A stretch of 64,000 nt of DNA from Candidatus Pseudobacter hemicellulosilyticus (GCA_029202545.1 CP119311.1:930001-994000), one strand, 5' to 3'. Numbered from the stretch's first letter, positions 23,965 through 33,372 are shown. The notes: generated by a model from the sequence alone, not told the origin. A program made the numbers and translations.

Positions 23965-25809
23965 GTTTTCGAGATAATCCTTTTTGAATTCTATGTAGGT
24001 GGGGTTGCCGCCTGCCGTTACATTGTGCTGGTTGCACTGGAACAGGTCGGCTATCAGGGCCCGCATTTCCCGCTCTGTGAGGGATTTGCCCGGCTTTACC
24101 GCATGCTGCCAGGCCAGGGAACGCACCAGTTTCTCCCGGCGGGAAAACTTCAGCTCACTGCTGAAATGCTTGTATTGTTCCAGCAGGTTCTCCATCACCA
24201 GCTTCTCATTGCCCTGCTCCAGGTCGGCCGGCGTACCCTGGATCACAAAGCTGTCCTTACCAAAAGGCTCTACCAGGTAGCCCAGCTGGTTGAGATCAGG
24301 CATCAGCTCTTCCAGCAGTACCGCATCCTGCGTGGTCAGGGTAAGGGTGATGGGGAACAGGCTTTTCTGTGTGGCCATGGTCTTGCCGGCAGCTGCTTGC
24401 ACATAACGCTCATAGAGGATGCGCTCATGCGCCAGTTGCTGGTGTACCAGGATGAACCCACGGTTGGTGCTGGCCACTATATAGGACTGATGAAGTTGCA
24501 TTAACGGGGCCGCCTCATCCACCTGCAGGTCCAGCCGGGGCTGGGCGGGCAGGTAAGGCAGCGGATCATCGTCCTTGCGGAGCTTGTCCAGCAGGGACTC
24601 AAACTTGGGCGCCTCGGCCGGTTTTTCAAAAAAGGTCTGCCAGTTTTTCAGCTCGCTTTTTTCTGAAGGCTGTATAAAATGCGCCTGGTGCTTCTGGCTG
24701 AAATTCTTGAACAGGGGCGATGCAGAAGCTGCTTCCTGCTGTTCTTCCGTGAAGGGTTTGCTCACGGCATCCAGCTGCTGGATATTGATATCCAGGTCAA
24801 ATTCCAGCGCAGGCGTAACACTGAACTGCGCCAGCGCATGTTTGACGGCGGCCTGCACAAAAGCGTATACGATCTTTTCGTCCTCAAATTTTATTTCCTG
24901 CTTGGTAGGATGCACGTTGATATCCACCTGCGCCGGATCCAGGTCAATGAACAGCACATAGAGCGGAAAGCTGTCAGGAGCAATCATTTCCTGGTAAGCG
25001 CTCATCACGGCATGGTTGAGGTAGGCGCTGCGGATAAATCGGTTGTTGACGAAGAAATACTGTTCGCCCCGGGTCTTCCTTGCGGTATCCGGCTTGCCTA
25101 CAAACCCCTGGACATTGAGGTAATCTGTTTTTTCCTGGACGGCTACCAGTCGCGCATTGTACTGGCTGCCCAGTACCTGCACTACCCGTTGTTTCAGGGT
25201 ACCCTTCTCCAGGTGGAACATTTCCGCACCGTTATTGGTGAGCGAGAAAAATATTTGCGGGAAGGACAGGGCCACGCGGATGAACTCATCCACAATATGC
25301 CGGGTCTCTGCCGGGTTGCTTTTCAGGAAATTACGGCGGGCGGGAATATTGAAGAAAAGGTTCTTCATGGCAATGCTGGTGCCCACGGGCGTGGCCACCG
25401 GCTCCTGCCGGATCACCACACTGTTCTCGACCTCTATAGAAGTACCAGTCTCATCTTCGGCCCTGCGTGTTTTCATCAGCACCTGCGCCACGGCAGCCAC
25501 AGAAGCCAGCGCCTCACCACGGAAGCCCATGGTGCGGATGCGGAACAGGTCGTCAATATTTTTTATTTTGGAAGTAGCATGGCGCTCAAAGCACATCCGT
25601 GCATCCAATTCACTCATGCCCTTGCCATTGTCAATTACCTGTATCAATGATTTGCCCGCATCCTGTATAATGAGCCGGATCTCGGTGGCGCCTGCATCCA
25701 CGGCGTTCTCCAACAGCTCTTTCACCGCACTGCTTGGCCGCTGGATCACCTCACCGGCCGCAATCTGGTTGGCAATATTATCGGGTAATAATTGTATGAT
25801 ATCGGTCAA
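23950..25809 (-). CDS. mutL: DNA mismatch repair protein MutL
   Basis: The GHKL ATPase of mismatch repair. N-terminal motifs are complete: IAAGEVIQRPSSAVKELLEN (17-36), AVDAG, IDNGKGM (59-65) and TMGFRGEALASV. The linker (about 330-430) is variable. The C-terminal domain has the segment HQQLAHERILYE where endonuclease-type MutL has DQHAxxERxxYE, so the metal-binding Asp and His read His and Gln; nicking activity is therefore doubtful. The start is TTG at 25809 with a good AAGGAG Shine-Dalgarno site about 8 nt upstream, rare in this window. The 619-residue length is normal. It is divergent from the NagZ-like gene. Confidence 0.96.
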   Translation of the reverse strand: MTDIIQLLPDNIANQIAAGEVIQRPSSAVKELLENAVDAGATEIRLIIQDAGKSLIQVIDNGKGMSELDARMCFERHATSKIKNIDDLFRIRTMGFRGEALASVAAVAQVLMKTRRAEDETGTSIEVENSVVIRQEPVATPVGTSIAMKNLFFNIPARRNFLKSNPAETRHIVDEFIRVALSFPQIFFSLTNNGAEMFHLEKGTLKQRVVQVLGSQYNARLVAVQEKTDYLNVQGFVGKPDTARKTRGEQYFFVNNRFIRSAYLNHAVMSAYQEMIAPDSFPLYVLFIDLDPAQVDINVHPTKQEIKFEDEKIVYAFVQAAVKHALAQFSVTPALEFDLDINIQQLDAVSKPFTEEQQEAASASPLFKNFSQKHQAHFIQPSEKSELKNWQTFFEKPAEAPKFESLLDKLRKDDDPLPYLPAQPRLDLQVDEAAPLMQLHQSYIVASTNRGFILVHQQLAHERILYERYVQAAAGKTMATQKSLFPITLTLTTQDAVLLEELMPDLNQLGYLVEPFGKDSFVIQGTPADLEQGNEKLVMENLLEQYKHFSSELKFSRREKLVRSLAWQHAVKPGKSLTEREMRALIADLFQCNQHNVTAGGNPTYIEFKKDYLENLFKR

Positions 25810-25933
25810 ACTAAACTCCTTGATTTACTGGCGAAAATACGGGAATAATTTTTGCCCGACAGCTATACCGGCGGTAGCATTTGCCTGAATCTTCTTACAT
25901 TAGATCATCCATTTCGTTTATAAGTTGTTCACT

Positions 25934-28849
25934 ATGAAGAAACTCCTGTTACTGGCGCTGATCGGGATCTGTACCACTGCAAAGGCCCAGCACCATTCCC
26001 TGCTGCCGGCCGAATTCTGGGTAGACAGCGTATTCAACACACTATCCAGAGATGAAAAGATCGCTCAGCTGATGGTGGTCCGGGTTTCTTCCATTGGCCC
26101 CAACCGGTCCATCATTTTCTACGAAAAAGAAGTGGCAGAAGCCATCAGCAAATACAATATCGGCAGTCTATGCCTCTTCCAGGGCGGACCACTGCAGCAG
26201 GCCACCCTGGTCAATCGCTTCCAGCAGCTGGCCAGAACGCCCCTGCTGGTCACCATTGATGGCGAGAACGGCGTAGGCATGCGGTTCGACAGTGTCATGG
26301 GCCTGCCCCGCCAGATGATGCTGGGCGCCGTCCAGGAACCGGCCCTGATCTATGAATACGGCCGGCTGGTAGCCGACCAGTGCAAACGCATCGGCATCCA
26401 GGTGAACTATGCCCCCGTAGTGGATGTCAATAACAACCCCGCTAATCCCGTTATCAACGACAGGTCTTTTGGGGAAGATAAATACCGGGTTGCCCAGTAC
26501 GGCATCCAGTACATGAAAGGTCTGCAGGACGGTGGCGTCATGGCCTGCGCCAAACATTTTCCCGGTCATGGCGATGTTTCCGTAGACTCCCACTATGACC
26601 TGCCCATCATCAATAAATCCAGGGCTGAACTGGACTCACTGGAATTATATCCTTTTCACCAGCTCATCCGCGCCGGCGTAGGCAGTGTCATGGTGGCCCA
26701 CCTCCAGGTGCCCGCCATTGACAGTACCGCCAATACGCCCACTTCCATCTCCGCTAACAATGTAACCGCTTTACTCCGCAACGAGCTGCGCTTTGATGGC
26801 CTGACTTTCACCGATGCCCTTGAAATGAAAGGGGTCACCAAATTCTTTCCTGACGGCGAAGCCTCCGCACAGGCGCTGATAGCCGGCAATGACATGCTTT
26901 GCCTACCCGGCGATATCCCCGATGCCATGGAAAGGATCAGGAAGGCTATCCGCAACAGGAAGCTGTCCTGGGATGATATTGACAAACATGTGAAACGGGT
27001 ACTGCTGGCTAAATACCAGTATGGGCTGGCCAATGTAAACCCTATCTCCCTGGACCACCTGACCGAGGACCTGAACGAAGGCGTGAAAGATATGCGCCGG
27101 CTGGTGGCGGAAAAAGCCATCACCCTCCTGCGCAATGATGAGCCCGGCCTGTATCCGCTGTCCAAAAGCAAACGGATAGCCTATGTAGGTTTCGGGATCA
27201 GCAAGGACAATGTGTTTGCCCAGCAGGTACGAAAGGATTTTGACGCCCAGGTCTATTATTTCGATTACAAACTGGATACGGCCAAAGTAGCGCCCTTCCT
27301 GCAACTTTGTAAGGAACGATATGATGCGGTAGTGATCGGCGTACACAACTATTCCCGCTTCCCGGCTAATAACTTCGGCATCAGCACGGCCGCCTGGGAC
27401 CTGATCCGCGGCCTGCAGGCCCAGTTCAAAACACTGACGCTGGCCTTCGGCAATCCCTATATTATCAAGGACCTCTGCAACGCTCCCGTAGTCCTGGCCT
27501 GCTATGAGGATGACGACATCACACAGACCGTAGCGGCCGACCTGCTCTATGGCCGCCTGACGGCCAAAGGCAAACTGCCGGTCACCGTTTGCCCTTCATT
27601 CCCTTACGGCTCCGGTATTGTATCCAAAAGACTACTGCCTATAGTTCCTGCCGCCAACCTCGGTTTCAACCAGAACAAACTCACCAATGCCATTGACTCC
27701 ACCGTGAACGATGCTATTGCCAAACAGGCCATCCCCGGCGCTGTAGTGCTGGTGGCCAAAGACGGCAAGATCGTTTTTGAAAGAGCCTATGGTTATTATG
27801 GGTACGACAGCCTGATGCCCGTATATCCTGAAACCATCTATGATCTGGCCTCCGTCACCAAGATCATGGCCACCAATCTTTCGGTCATGAAACTCTATGA
27901 GGAAGGCAAGCTGGACCTCCAGAAAACCCTGGGCGATTACCTGCCCTGGACAAAGGGCAGCAACAAGGCCAAACTAAAAATATGGGATATCCTGCTGCAC
28001 CAGGCCGGCCTGAAAGCCTTTATTCCTTTCAACCGCGAGACCCTGACAACATCTGATGGCGGCAGCCCCAACTGGGCCTATTATTCCATGAAACCCGATT
28101 CCCTGCACCAGGTCAGGGTAGCGGAGAACCTTTACCTGCGCAATAACTGGGTGGATACCCTCTATACCCGGATCCTCAGCAGCCCGCTGGAGCCCGGCAA
28201 CAAATACATTTATTCCGACAATGATTTTATTTTCCTGGGTAAGATCGTGGAAACCATTTCCGGTCTGACCCTGGACCAGTACGTGAAGAAGACCTTTTAT
28301 GATAAGCTGCAGCTCAGCTCCACCGGTTTCAAGCCGCGGGAACGTTTTCCATTGGACTATATAGCCCCCACCGAGAAAGAGACCAGCTTCCGCCGGCAGC
28401 TGCTGCAGGGCGATGTCCATGACCCGGGCGCCGCTATGTTTGGCGGTGTAGCCGGTCATGCCGGACTGTTCAGCAATGCGTACGACCTGGCCGTGCTGAG
28501 CCAGGTCCTGCTCAATGGCGGCGTGCTGGGCGGCCAGAATTTCTTCCGCAAATCTACCATCGACTATTTCAGCGCCTATCATAGTGCTATCAGTCGCCGC
28601 GGTATCGGGTTCGACAAACCCGAAAAGGACAATGCCACCCGCAAGGAGCCCTATCCTGCCGCTTCGGCCTCTCCACGCACCTACGGACATACCGGCTTTA
28701 CCGGCACCTGCGTCTGGATAGACCCGGAGTATAACCTCACCTTTATCTTCCTGTCCAACCGGGTACTCAGTCCCGATCCGGCTAAATTCGGGCGCATGAA
28801 TGTAAGGCCGAAGGTGCATGAGGCTATTTACAGGACGCTGCTGAAGTAG
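25934..28849 (+). CDS. NagZ-like beta-N-acetylglucosaminidase fused to a serine beta-lactamase-type hydrolase
   Basis: A secreted two-enzyme protein of about 971 residues. A signal peptide (LLLLALIGICTTAKAQ) is followed by a GH3 domain with the NagZ loop KHFPGHGD (about 210-217, acid/base His) and nucleophile Asp near 297 (FTDALEMKGV), then the GH3 C-terminal domain (about 390-570). The last 380 residues form a class C beta-lactamase/PBP fold with SVTK (643-646), a YSDN motif (KYIYSDNDFIFLG) and GHTGFTG. The GH3 part should remove GlcNAc from muropeptides and the serine part may cut their peptides, so the protein fits periplasmic peptidoglycan turnover. The ATG at 25934 starts the signal directly. 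Positions count from the ATG three codons upstream (25925). Confidence 0.92.
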   Translation: MKKLLLLALIGICTTAKAQHHSLLPAEFWVDSVFNTLSRDEKIAQLMVVRVSSIGPNRSIIFYEKEVAEAISKYNIGSLCLFQGGPLQQATLVNRFQQLARTPLLVTIDGENGVGMRFDSVMGLPRQMMLGAVQEPALIYEYGRLVADQCKRIGIQVNYAPVVDVNNNPANPVINDRSFGEDKYRVAQYGIQYMKGLQDGGVMACAKHFPGHGDVSVDSHYDLPIINKSRAELDSLELYPFHQLIRAGVGSVMVAHLQVPAIDSTANTPTSISANNVTALLRNELRFDGLTFTDALEMKGVTKFFPDGEASAQALIAGNDMLCLPGDIPDAMERIRKAIRNRKLSWDDIDKHVKRVLLAKYQYGLANVNPISLDHLTEDLNEGVKDMRRLVAEKAITLLRNDEPGLYPLSKSKRIAYVGFGISKDNVFAQQVRKDFDAQVYYFDYKLDTAKVAPFLQLCKERYDAVVIGVHNYSRFPANNFGISTAAWDLIRGLQAQFKTLTLAFGNPYIIKDLCNAPVVLACYEDDDITQTVAADLLYGRLTAKGKLPVTVCPSFPYGSGIVSKRLLPIVPAANLGFNQNKLTNAIDSTVNDAIAKQAIPGAVVLVAKDGKIVFERAYGYYGYDSLMPVYPETIYDLASVTKIMATNLSVMKLYEEGKLDLQKTLGDYLPWTKGSNKAKLKIWDILLHQAGLKAFIPFNRETLTTSDGGSPNWAYYSMKPDSLHQVRVAENLYLRNNWVDTLYTRILSSPLEPGNKYIYSDNDFIFLGKIVETISGLTLDQYVKKTFYDKLQLSSTGFKPRERFPLDYIAPTEKETSFRRQLLQGDVHDPGAAMFGGVAGHAGLFSNAYDLAVLSQVLLNGGVLGGQNFFRKSTIDYFSAYHSAISRRGIGFDKPEKDNATRKEPYPAASASPRTYGHTGFTGTCVWIDPEYNLTFIFLSNRVLSPDPAKFGRMNVRPKVHEAIYRTLLK

Positions 28850-28881
28850 CCAGCTGCCAAAAAAATTCTTACATTAGCTAT

Positions 28882-29226
28882 ATGAAATCTCCCAAAAAGA
28901 AAATACTAAAAAAAAGCAGGAGCCGGTTGAAAGGAAGAATACAACATTCTTCCTCCAGGCAATATCTTGTTTCACGGGATTTTTCGGATGTAGAAGATAG
29001 TGAGGATGCATTTGAGATCATTAAAGAACTGGCTGCAACTGCAGGGAAAAGTGCCGCAGCGGAAGCTAAAGCAGCTGGGCTGCCAAGAACTTTTGTCCGC
29101 GATAATTCCATAATTCTTCAATATCCCGATGGTAAAGAAGAAATAATTGACTCAAGATTACCTGATATAAACGTATTTTTTTTCAGCGTTAACCCTGGAA
29201 AAATCCTTCATGCCCGAAAAAAGTAA
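28882..29226 (+). CDS. Small partner protein of the zeta-toxin-like gene
   Basis: A 114-residue basic protein (KSPKKKILKKSRSRLKGR at the start) whose middle (KAAGLPRTFVRDNSIILQYP) resembles small proteins encoded before zeta-type ATPase genes, where a sentence like LPxTYxxDGxIxxxYPDG recurs. It overlaps the next gene by 17 nt, so the two are coupled. It could be the antitoxin of the pair, but that is inference. The DNA is clearly more AT-rich than the neighbours. A TACATTAG -7-like element lies just before the start (28871-28878). Confidence 0.65.
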   Translation: MKSPKKKILKKSRSRLKGRIQHSSSRQYLVSRDFSDVEDSEDAFEIIKELAATAGKSAAAEAKAAGLPRTFVRDNSIILQYPDGKEEIIDSRLPDINVFFFSVNPGKILHARKK

Positions 29227-29998
29227 ACGTCTCAGGGTCATGGCAGGGCCTAACGGCAGTGGGAAAAGCACTGTGCTCAGGCTTGTGCGCAATAATTTTT
29301 ATAGTGGTCCATTTGTCAATGCTGATGAAATAGAGAAATCATTCAAAGAAAAAGGGCTGATAAATCCTATTGCAGAGTATGGCATAAATATTTTGGAGAC
29401 TGATTTTACCGAATTTACCAACGGGATTGGAAAAAGCTGGATAGAAAAGGCAAAAGCTGAAAATACTGCTATCAGCCTGCATTGCAATAACAGCATTCTG
29501 CTGACGGCTCACAACCCTTCCCCCTACGATGCAGCGCTGGCAGCGGATTTTATGAGGTATAAATTATTGGATAGTGGAGAAACCTTCACCTTCGAAACCG
29601 TACTTAGCCATCCATCTAAAGTTGAGTTTCTAAAAGAAAGCAATAAGCGGGGCTTTAAAAATTACCTGTATTTTATCTGCACTGTTTCACCTGGCATTAA
29701 CATTAAAAGAGTCAAACAACGTGAACAATTAGGCGGGCACTCAGTACTTGAAGAAAGAATAATAAAACGATACCTCGAATCATTGAACATCCTACCCCAT
29801 CTTATTCCTTTATGTCACAGGACCTTTCTTTTTGATAATTCTACAGAAGAATCAGATTTTAGCATTGAACCGGTGGCTGAAATTGATAAGCAAGGCCGGT
29901 TTATACCCAGACAAAAACAACTTCCTTGGTGGATCCTTGAGCATGTAGTCAGGGAATTATATCCCGATCAAATTGCTGACCTCATTTTACCCCAATAA
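29210..29998 (+). CDS. Zeta-toxin-like P-loop kinase
   Basis: A 262-residue ATPase of the zeta toxin/AAA_33 type. The Walker A is AGPNGSGKST (12-21), followed by FVNADEIEKSF with the NADEI substrate-site motif. Later come FTFETVLSHPSK and the Arg-rich lid RVKQREQLGGHSVLEERI with ERIIKRY. In the family these residues phosphorylate UDP-N-acetylglucosamine, which blocks cell-wall synthesis, or act as non-toxic kinases. Chromosomal homologues in Bacteroidota are numerous and their toxicity is mostly untested. An extra segment at about 60-115 lies between NADEI and FETVL. AT-rich codon use suggests transfer together with the preceding gene. Confidence 0.82.
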   Translation: MPEKSKRLRVMAGPNGSGKSTVLRLVRNNFYSGPFVNADEIEKSFKEKGLINPIAEYGINILETDFTEFTNGIGKSWIEKAKAENTAISLHCNNSILLTAHNPSPYDAALAADFMRYKLLDSGETFTFETVLSHPSKVEFLKESNKRGFKNYLYFICTVSPGINIKRVKQREQLGGHSVLEERIIKRYLESLNILPHLIPLCHRTFLFDNSTEESDFSIEPVAEIDKQGRFIPRQKQLPWWILEHVVRELYPDQIADLILPQ

Positions 29999-30090
29999 TT
30001 TCCTAACTACCATACTTTCGAAATCAGGAATTTAGCATCTCCGTGGGTCTAATGGGACAGATTATTACCTCCCCTTCCCGCAACTTGTGT

Positions 30091-30098
30091 TACTTTTG
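30091..30098 (+). promoter_or_regulatory. -7 element of korA
   Basis: TACTTTTG matches TAnnTTTG and lies 22 nt before the korA ATG. No -33 element is obvious. Confidence 0.6.
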
Positions 30099-30120
30099 CA
30101 GATTATAACATTCTCGCCCC

Positions 30121-31977
30121 ATGAGCCGAAAAGAAGAAGTACTGCAGGATGTAGTGATCAAGTTCGCCGGAGACTCCGGTGACGGCATGCAACTTACTGG
30201 TAGTCAATTTACTAATAATACAGCTTTGCTGGGTATTGACCTGGCCACCTTTCCTGATTTCCCCGCTGAGATCCGCGCCCCGCAGGGTACCCTGCCCGGG
30301 GTCAGTGGTTTCCAGCTGCGTTTCTCCAGTGACCGCATCTTCACCCCCGGTGATGAATGCGATGTGCTGGTGGCCATGAACGCCGCCGCCCTCAAAGCCA
30401 ACCTCAAATTCCTGAAAAAAGGCGGTCGCATCATCGTCAATACCGACGGCTTCGATGTCAAGAACCTGCGCCTGGCCAATTACCCTGACGGCGTTAATCC
30501 CCTGGACGACGAAAGCCTCACCAATTACGAGGTGATCCGCATGGACGTCACCAAAATGACGCGTGAAGCGCTCAAGGACATTTCCATGGGCACCAAGGAA
30601 AAGGACCGCGCCAAGAATATGTTTGTCCTTGGCTTCCTGTACTGGATGTACAACCGCAGTATGGAGAACACCCTGGACTTTATCAAAGAAAAATTTGGGA
30701 AGAAATCAGAGATACTGGACAGTAACCTGCGCGCCCTGCAGGCCGGTTTCAACTACGGCGATACCACCGAAACCTTCACCACCCGTTTCCGCGTGGAGAA
30801 AGCCAGGATGGAAGCCGGTGAATACCGCAATATCATGGGCAACCAGGCGCTGGCCCTGGGGCTGATTGCCGCTGCACAGAAAAGCAACCTGCCCCTGTTT
30901 GTAGGCACTTACCCCATCACCCCCGCTTCTGATATCCTGCATGAGCTGAGCAAGCACAAATCCTTTGGCGTAAAGACCTTCCAGGCCGAAGATGAGATTG
31001 CCGGCATTGCATCTGCTATCGGCGCCGCCTATGGCGGCTCCCTGGGCGTTACCACCACCTCCGGACCGGGTATGGCCCTCAAGTCCGAAGCTATGGGACT
31101 GGCCGTGATGCTGGAGATCCCCCTCGTGATCGTGAACGTACAAAGAGGCGGTCCCTCCACCGGCCTGCCCACCAAAACGGAACAGAGCGATCTCCTGCAA
31201 TCCTATTACGGCCGCAACGGAGAATGCCCTATGCCCGTGATTGCCGCCTCCACCCCCAGCGATTGCTTCGGCGCCGCTTTTGAAGCCGTCCGCATCGCTG
31301 TGCAACATATGACCCCGGTGATCTTCCTGAGCGACGGGTACATTGCCAATGGCGCCGAACCCTGGCGCTTCCCCAGCAGCAGCGACCTGCTCCCCATTGA
31401 AGTGAAGTTCAAGACTGAACTGGGCCATGGCGAAGAACGCTTCCAGCCTTATCTACGCGATGAGAAGCTGGTCCGCCCCTGGGCCATCCCCGGTACACCC
31501 GGCCTGGAACACCGCATCGGCGGCCTCGAAAAACAAAATATCACCGGTAATGTCAGCTATGATCCCGAGAACCACCAGCTCATGGTGAAGATCAGACAGG
31601 AGAAAGTTGACAAGATCGCCGATCATATCCCCGACCAGCAGCTGGACAGCGGCCTGCCCACCGGCAAGATCCTGGTCCTCGGCTGGGGCAGCACCTATGG
31701 CGCTATCAAAAGCGCCGCGGCTGAGCTGCAGGCTGAAGGCTACGCCGTCAGCCATGCCCATGTCCGGCACCTGCGTCCCTTCCCCAAAAATCTGGGCGCC
31801 CTGCTCGCAGGTTTTGATCAGGTACTGATACCCGAGATCAACAATGGTCAGCTCATCAGGATCATCCGTGAGCAGTTCCTCATTGATGCCAAAGGCTACA
31901 ATAAGATCATGGGCGTACCCATCACCAAAACAGAGCTGGCGCTGAAATTGCGTGAAATGCTGGGCGCCGCCAATTAA
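30121..31977 (+). CDS. korA: 2-oxoacid:ferredoxin oxidoreductase, fused gamma-alpha subunit (KorA)
   Basis: Subunit of 2-oxoglutarate (or related 2-oxoacid):ferredoxin oxidoreductase, which links the TCA cycle to ferredoxin. The fused layout is clear: an N-terminal gamma domain (about 1-190; GDSGDGMQLTGSQF, PAEIRAPQGTLPGVSGFQ) and an alpha domain (YPITPASDILHE, FQAEDEIAGIASAIGAAYGG, TTSGPGMALKSEAMGLAV). The 618-residue length fits KorA. The thiamine-binding beta subunit KorB, normally the next gene, is not here; the next gene is convergent. Substrate is therefore inferred from family only. Confidence 0.93.
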   Translation: MSRKEEVLQDVVIKFAGDSGDGMQLTGSQFTNNTALLGIDLATFPDFPAEIRAPQGTLPGVSGFQLRFSSDRIFTPGDECDVLVAMNAAALKANLKFLKKGGRIIVNTDGFDVKNLRLANYPDGVNPLDDESLTNYEVIRMDVTKMTREALKDISMGTKEKDRAKNMFVLGFLYWMYNRSMENTLDFIKEKFGKKSEILDSNLRALQAGFNYGDTTETFTTRFRVEKARMEAGEYRNIMGNQALALGLIAAAQKSNLPLFVGTYPITPASDILHELSKHKSFGVKTFQAEDEIAGIASAIGAAYGGSLGVTTTSGPGMALKSEAMGLAVMLEIPLVIVNVQRGGPSTGLPTKTEQSDLLQSYYGRNGECPMPVIAASTPSDCFGAAFEAVRIAVQHMTPVIFLSDGYIANGAEPWRFPSSSDLLPIEVKFKTELGHGEERFQPYLRDEKLVRPWAIPGTPGLEHRIGGLEKQNITGNVSYDPENHQLMVKIRQEKVDKIADHIPDQQLDSGLPTGKILVLGWGSTYGAIKSAAAELQAEGYAVSHAHVRHLRPFPKNLGALLAGFDQVLIPEINNGQLIRIIREQFLIDAKGYNKIMGVPITKTELALKLREMLGAAN

Positions 31978-33272
31978 TTGGCGCCTACATTCTGTTCAGA
32001 GAACAGGAAGGAAATGGCAAAGGCCAGGATGGCAATCACCAGTCCAAACATGAAGATATTATAGGAGATACGCAGGTATTTGTATTTCCGGGCCAGTACT
32101 ACGCCCAGGAAATAAGTATCCTTGATCATACTGCTGTACAGGTATTCCTTATCGGACATCATCTCTTTCATGGCCCAGTCGTAATCCTTCAGGCCCATAT
32201 TGTAGAAATTACCAAAGAACAGTAGGTTCACCTGCTTGTTCTGGATATCCTCCGTAGTGAATACTCCACGATTGACATTCGGCCTGGTAGCCAGGATGGC
32301 AAAGACCACGGCCCCTAAACAAACCACCAGCAGGATTATTGTGGGTACAATATATTCGGGGTAGAACTGCAGCTTGCCCAGCAGTACAGATACCATGATA
32401 GACATAACGATGGTGTTCACCGAGATCATGATATTGGCCTTGCTATCCGCCATCTGGCTCAGGCTTACATGGTTATGGGACATGATGCGGAACATGGTGC
32501 CAATGCTCCTGTCCGTCCTGCTCTGTCTTTCCTTTTCTTTCTCCCGCTCCCTTTTTTCTTTTTCACTCAGTTTCTCCGTGGAAGGAGATACGGAAACGCT
32601 GCCAGTTTCCCGGAGCGCTTTGTCCAGCGGCTCTTTTACCAGTTTCTCCACCGTGACCGGTTCTTCCCCTTTTGTTCCTTTGGCCAGCAGCGCTTTGAGA
32701 TGCGCCTGTTTCACCGGTTCCATATGCGTTCTGGCATAGTCGGTAAAATAGCGGTGCTGCTGCAAAAAGAAAATATTCTTCTGCCGCCACTCTTTCTTGC
32801 TGAGCTTGGTATCCAGCAGGCGGTTCAGCTCCTGCCTTAATATTTTGGTCTTTTCGTTGAAGTTGTCACTGCCCAGGTGGAACAGATCTGCATCGCAGAG
32901 GATCTGCTCCGTCAGGTTGGTAGGGCATTGCGGCCATTTGGTGGCCATAATGCAATTGCTCACCCGTTCCATGATCACGGGGTCAACGCCTTTGCGCTGC
33001 AGGTACTCGCCGGCTATATCCCGGCTCAGCTCTTCATGACGCTTGGGCTGCCCGCCGGAATAACCGGTATCATGGAACCAGGCGGCCAGCAGGAGTATCA
33101 GGAGTTCCTGCTCCGGCAACTGGTAATGATCCGCCAGCAGGGTAGCGGCTTCCACCACTTCCTGCGTATGGTCTATATTGTGAAACACGAAATCCGCATC
33201 CACACGGTTCGCAAAAAGACCTGTCACATACTGTCTGGCGTCCTGTACCAGCTCCTGGTGTTCTGCAGTCAT
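31974..33272 (-). CDS. HD-domain phosphohydrolase fused to a Pycsar-effector-type membrane domain (HD-PycTM)
   Basis: A 432-residue protein with two parts. Residues 1-200 form an HD domain: HNIDHTQEV, the HD pair at 67-68 (AAWFHDTGYSGG), and CDADLFHLG as the distal Asp site. After a charged coil (KEKREREKEKERQ) the C-terminal part has the signature HNHVSLSQMADSKANIMISV and three hydrophobic helices (about 285-305, 315-336, 402-422), as in the Pycsar effector transmembrane family (PycTM). PycTM proteins respond to cyclic CMP/UMP in phage defence; here no pyrimidine cyclase is nearby, and the HD domain may degrade a nucleotide signal. The ATG at 33272 is preferred; a TTG at 33305 would add 11 residues. 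It ends overlapping korA. Confidence 0.85.
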   Translation of the reverse strand: MTAEHQELVQDARQYVTGLFANRVDADFVFHNIDHTQEVVEAATLLADHYQLPEQELLILLLAAWFHDTGYSGGQPKRHEELSRDIAGEYLQRKGVDPVIMERVSNCIMATKWPQCPTNLTEQILCDADLFHLGSDNFNEKTKILRQELNRLLDTKLSKKEWRQKNIFFLQQHRYFTDYARTHMEPVKQAHLKALLAKGTKGEEPVTVEKLVKEPLDKALRETGSVSVSPSTEKLSEKEKREREKEKERQSRTDRSIGTMFRIMSHNHVSLSQMADSKANIMISVNTIVMSIMVSVLLGKLQFYPEYIVPTIILLVVCLGAVVFAILATRPNVNRGVFTTEDIQNKQVNLLFFGNFYNMGLKDYDWAMKEMMSDKEYLYSSMIKDTYFLGVVLARKYKYLRISYNIFMFGLVIAILAFAISFLFSEQNVGAN

Positions 33273-33372
33273 ACCGGCATTTGTTTTCCGGTCTAAATTA
33301 AGCAATAAAAGATTGTATATTTAATATCAAAGAATAATTCAACTTTGCCATTTCATTAAGTGTTGTTCTCCT

